Positions 59,651 through 64,000 of a stretch of 64,000 nt of DNA are shown here, piece by piece. How positions within the stretch are numbered: position 1 is the first letter of the stretch; every line of letters starts with the position of its first letter. Source of the stretch: Acholoe squamosa (taxonomy: Eukaryota > Annelida > Polychaeta > Phyllodocida > Polynoidae); contig OX439039.1 in the NCBI GenBank assembly GCA_949317995.1, positions 73,046,002 through 73,110,001 on the forward strand, given 5' to 3'. The position numbers and the translations under genes were made by a program. The notes beneath the pieces were generated by a model. That model had not been told where the DNA came from, made no database searches, and worked only from the letters and a program-made list of their open reading frames with translations.

Positions 59651-59829
59651 CAGCCCTGATGAGACCCAGGCTCTGACCCCCCCACCCGACACCTCTCCGC
59701 TCTTCGGGCTGGGACCACAGCTTACCGCGACTTTTGTGCCAGGCGAGTTGTGCAAACTCTCCTGGGGGGAAGGAAGCCACTCTACCACACCCTACCACTG
59801 GGTGGCTGTACATAGATTATATGTATAGG

Positions 59830-61380
59830 CACGTGTAACAATACACTTATTCTCCAATACCTCATTTTAGGGAGGACCTTGGGAAATGTATGTTTGCTCC
59901 TTATAAGCGAGGTCTCCTTATAAGCAGGGTTCACCCCTATATGTAGATATTAGTTTGTCAGGGGACCTGTTTTGCCCCTACTATTAATACAAAGTGAACC
60001 ACGACTTGATATTTTCTGCACACATTGACATTGACTTGGTTGAATAATTTATGAAAGAAAAATATTACATAACTTTGAGATCAGTGATTATTTCACTCGT
60101 CTAACCACGAGTATCCACTCGAAACCGAAAAACTGGATATTTGGTGTGTGATACTGATGACAGTAGATAATCTGCAATGGTTTAGAAGTCGCTCGGGGAG
60201 GCATTTCTCAACATGGTATGACTGTGAACTAGCTAATGACCTACAACCACTGTGTACAATCAGCACTTAATGTAATAATTACATAGGGTTCGTGAGGGCA
60301 GTCATACTGGTCATTGCAACCATATTATAGTGACCCCTAGATACAGGGAGGTAATGGCATTAGAGTGAGGGATGATCCCACAACAAATTGAAGATGTTCC
60401 AGGGATGTCATCAATATCCACAATATCGAAGTATTGTCATTATTGAAATAATGACTATCGTATCGACATTGCTCTTATATCAATATATAGCAGGGTCACA
60501 TTAAAAAAAAAGAATTTTGGGTTGAATCCTCTGACATGTTTACACCCCTATTGACATATTCCCCCTACCTATAGATATATTTGGTAACAGATTGAAGCTA
60601 TTGATCTCAGGAATGCACTGGGGCATGGTTTATCTTCATTTCACAATTTCGTAAGGCCAGTAAATCCTCAAGCAATAATTTGGGAATTTTTCCTAATAGG
60701 TTTAAAGGCCCCCAAACTTATAGGCCCCTATAGCATACTTGGTTTCACCTCTATGATATATTTGGTATAGAATTAACCTGAAAGTAAGTAGAATTACATG
60801 ACTTTCTTTTCTTCATAAGGGAAACTTATCCCTATGAAATGAAGGTTATTCTATTAGGATACCTGTGCATGATATATTATATTTTAATTATGAATTCCTT
60901 GTATTGCTACAATTTCCTTTAAAATATCAAGTGGATCATAACTACATCTTCTTTGTTCAAAAATATCGATTTGGGACGGGTATTTGGCATGTCTGCTTGC
61001 AAGTCACATTTGACTCCTATTCCGACCCCTCGATCCCAACCCTAGTTTCTTGACATTTTATTTTCTATCATCTCATGTTAAAACATGGCTCCACTGCATC
61101 AGAAAATCGGGAAAGAATCGGAATATCAAGACTAAAATTCGTCATAATCCGAGTTGACAAAAAAGATGTTCAAAGAAGCTCTGCTGCCTCCCAATTCTGC
61201 CCACTACTCTTTTGTGGGCAGAATTGGGACGTTGGTGTGACTAAGAAGTCCTCCCAATGCCGCCCATCCCACCACTGACCACTGGTAGTCGACTGCAGCG
61301 CCACCCGCATGCAGCAGTCGTGAGTCAGGTGTACATCTGGTCCCAGGCTATCCACCTGGTAGGATAGACGTGGACTGAGG
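59830..61380. other. no gene recognised
   Basis: It includes the diverged repeat at about 60235-60395 that pairs with 6785-6945, and a foldback near 61190-61230 (CCAATTCTGCCCAC / GTGGGCAGAATTGG). Nothing coding was identified. Confidence 0.4.
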
Positions 61381-61830
61381 GCTGCAGGACACTAATTATT
61401 TTCTCACTGTTGGCTTATATAGCATATGGGCGAAAATAAAATATTTGTGCGAATTTCTGGGCTTAGCCACTGTCATTTTCATGTAGGCACACATTTTTCC
61501 CATTAATTTAGGACCATGAGATGTGGTACAATGTAATTAACTTTTCTGCTATTGTCCGTAGAGTGCGGACATACCCAGATTTGGGGGTTTTGCAGTGAAT
61601 GATTACAATAAATTCTGTAATTGAAAAGAGTGCACCCCCCTCAACTTACCCTCAGATATCAGCCTAAATAACACTTAAATCGATTAATATACATCCTAAG
61701 GATTAATTTGATGCCTGGTTTGCCTACCCACTGTCAGATTTTAGACCAATAATCATTGTACAACACCCTTCAGTGCGGACCTACAAAGTGTCTCCTGCTG
61801 CCACCTCCCGTCAATTGGTGTTCTGCAACC
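61381..61830. repeat. block A of the terminal duplication
   Basis: It starts GCTGCAGGACACTAATTATT. The same text restarts at 63648 (offset 2267 bp) and matches to the window edge with only scattered substitutions. Confidence 0.92.
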
Positions 61831-62736
61831 TAAAGGCCTGGGTTGGAATCTTGGTGGTCAATGAAATAGCTTGGAAAGCTTATATTCACTGGCCCAGTAA
61901 TGTCTTATCCGGAATCTTTTACTTTTATGCCCCTCAGGCCCCTCAAATCTCTCTGAGAATCAATTCCCAGAGCGGGTATCAGTCTGTGCGCTCTCCGTAG
62001 ATTTCATCGATTTCTAGCATTGACATGGAGGTATGGTCCTTTTCCATAGAAAAAATGGTCACAGGGCCAGGAAATTTGACATGCTGATAGCCAAGGGGCA
62101 CCACCTGAGGTGCTGAGTGTTATTCTCTCTCTAGGTGCTATAATTCACAGAAATATCTGGCTAAAATGTATGAAAAACCCTCAGAAATATAATGTTATAA
62201 AGGAATAAATTCAACAAAATGCATCTTAACTCCATGTGTAATGGCTTAGATGGCCCTATTTACACATTATTCAAGCTCCCCCATGTGAGGACGAAAAAAT
62301 AAACCAGATATGGTGAATACAAGGACATTTTATTAAGTGTCAGTAGACATTCATTGGCTGCATAGCTCGGGGAGAGAAAAATGATGTTTTCCCCCGATGC
62401 ATGAAAAGGCCTCCCATAGAGCACTGAGAACGATAGAAATAGATGGAAACAGCTGAGAATGTAAAATTTAGGTCATTCTGACCCTGAAAACCATAATTTT
62501 GGTTACCTGGCACCCCCAAGAGAGAAGTATCAGGCTTGCGGATTGACACCAGAATATTTCTCATAAACCTCTCCAAGGCCGAAACTCCGCTACTACGATT
62601 TTCAGTGATTTCTTATTAATTTTATTGATTCCCTTGCCCTTTCTCACCATAACATTGTCAAACTGACTTACCCTAAGCAAAATAAACACATTTTAGCAAA
62701 ATTTGACAAACTTGGTAGAAGGCCCTATATAGCCTG
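61831..62736. repeat. block B, first copy (906 bp)
   Basis: It begins TAAAGGCCTGGGTTGGAATC and ends ATATAGCCTG. A directly adjacent second copy at 62737-63642 differs at only a few bases (for example C/A near 62396 versus 63302). On the minus strand both carry an intact 78-codon open frame (62340-62576 and 63246-63482) with one residue changed. I do not recognise that frame, and it may be non-coding. Confidence 0.93.
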
Positions 62737-63642
62737 TAAAGGCCTGGGTTGGAATCTTGGTGGTCAATGAAATAGCTTGGAAAGCTTATATTCACTGGCC
62801 CAGTAATGTCTTATCCGGAATCTTTTACTTTTATGCCCCTCAGGCCCCTCAAATCTCTCTGAGAATCAATTCCCAGAGCGGGTATCAGTCTGTGCGCTCT
62901 CCGTAGATTTCATCGATTTCTAGCATTGACATGGAGGTATGGTCCTTTTCCATAGAAAAAATGGTCACAGGGCCAAGAAATTTGACATGCTGATAGCCAA
63001 GGGGCACCACCTGAGGTGCTGAGTGTTATTCTCTCTCTAGGTGCTATAATTCACAGAAATATCTGGCTAAAATGTATGAAAAACCCTCAGAAATATAATG
63101 TTATAAAGGAATAAATTCAACAAAATGCATCTTAACTCCATGTGTAATGGCTTAGATGGCCCTATTTACACATTATTCAAGCTCTCCCATGTGAGGACGA
63201 AAAAATAAACCAGATATGGTGAATACAAGGACATTTTATTAAGTGTCAGTAGACATTCATTGGCTGCATAGCTCGGGGAGAGAAAAATGATGTTTTCCCC
63301 CAATGCATGAAAAGGCCTCCCATAGAGCACTGAGAACGATAGAAATAGATGGAAACAGCTGAGAATGTAAAATTTAGGTCATTCTGACCCTGAAAACCAT
63401 AATTTTGGTTACCTGGCACCCCCAAGAGAGAAGTATCAGGCTTGCGGATTGACACCAGAATATTTCTCATAAACCTCTCCAAGGCTGAAACTCCGCTACT
63501 ACGATTTTCAGTGATTTCTTATTAATTTTATTGATTCCCTTGCCCTTTCTCACCATAAAATTGTCAAACTGACTTACCCTAAGCAAAATAAACACATTTT
63601 AGCGAAATTTGACAAACTTGGTAGAAGGCCCTATATAGCCTG
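62737..63642. repeat. block B, second copy (906 bp)
   Basis: Direct tandem copy of 61831-62736. After it the sequence returns to block A rather than to a third B. Confidence 0.93.
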
Positions 63643-64000
63643 TAGAGGCTGCAGGACACTAATTATTTTCTCACTGTTGGCTTATATAGCATATGGGCAA
63701 AAATAAAATATTTGTGCGAATTTCTGGGCTTAGCCACTGTTATTTTCATGTAGGCACACATTTTTCCCATTAATTTAGGGCCATGAGATGTGGTACAATG
63801 TAATTAACTTTTCTGCTATTGTCCGTAGAGTGCGGACATACCCAGATTTGGGGGTTTTGCAGTGAATGATTACAATAAATTCTGTAATTGAAAAGAGTGC
63901 ACCCCCCTCAACTTACCCTCAAATATCAGCCTAAATAACACTCAAATCGATTAATATACATCCCAATGATTAATTTGATGCCTGGTTTGCCTACCCACTG
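63643..64000. repeat. block A, second copy, cut by the window edge
   Basis: It matches 61381-61733 from 63648 onwards. The repeat evidently continues beyond the window. Confidence 0.9.

Overview
The window is animal nuclear DNA. Genes are split by canonical GT-AG introns, donors are mostly GTAAGT-like, and non-coding sequence is AT-rich and crowded with short inverted-repeat (MITE-like) transposons. The proteins are bilaterian. The repeat load and COG1 cut into 25 small exons suggest a marine invertebrate, but I cannot fix the phylum.

Three genes were recognised by splicing exons by hand. (1) 11.03-13.16 kb, minus strand: part of a Cys-loop (nicotinic-receptor-like) ion channel with transmembrane segments 1-4 and a possible signal-peptide exon. 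Most of its ligand-binding domain was not found, and there is an in-frame TAA in the TM3-TM4 loop unless a 123-nt intron is removed. Its last codons and stop lie inside the terminal inverted repeat of a Harbinger-like MITE. A broken copy of its first exon lies at 4.7 kb. (2) 15.06-29.22 kb, minus strand: a complete COG1 gene (Golgi tethering complex subunit 1), 25 coding exons, 2,844 nt, 947 residues, with every splice phase consistent. (3) From 36.33 kb, plus strand: the first two coding exons of a NEDD4-type HECT ubiquitin ligase, covering the start of its C2 domain. No later exon was found, so 36.6-64 kb may be its first large intron.

The rest is repeats. 0-11 kb holds a degenerate tandem array, a 2.17-kb inverted-repeat element packed with GTGACTCA-like motifs, and three Harbinger-like MITEs, one nested in another. 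COG1 introns carry several small MITEs. 29.4-36 kb holds minisatellite, SINE-like, LTR-like and foldback elements. 39.9-59.7 kb is dominated by a family of hairpin elements built from CATGATGCA and GGCGAGTTACTCGCC motifs, which I did not see in the first 39 kb. The window ends in a very recent duplication of about 0.9-kb blocks that runs off the edge.

The genes have separate jobs: Golgi vesicle tethering, ubiquitin ligation and ion conduction. Nothing indicates a shared pathway or operon. No rRNA, tRNA or CRISPR was seen.
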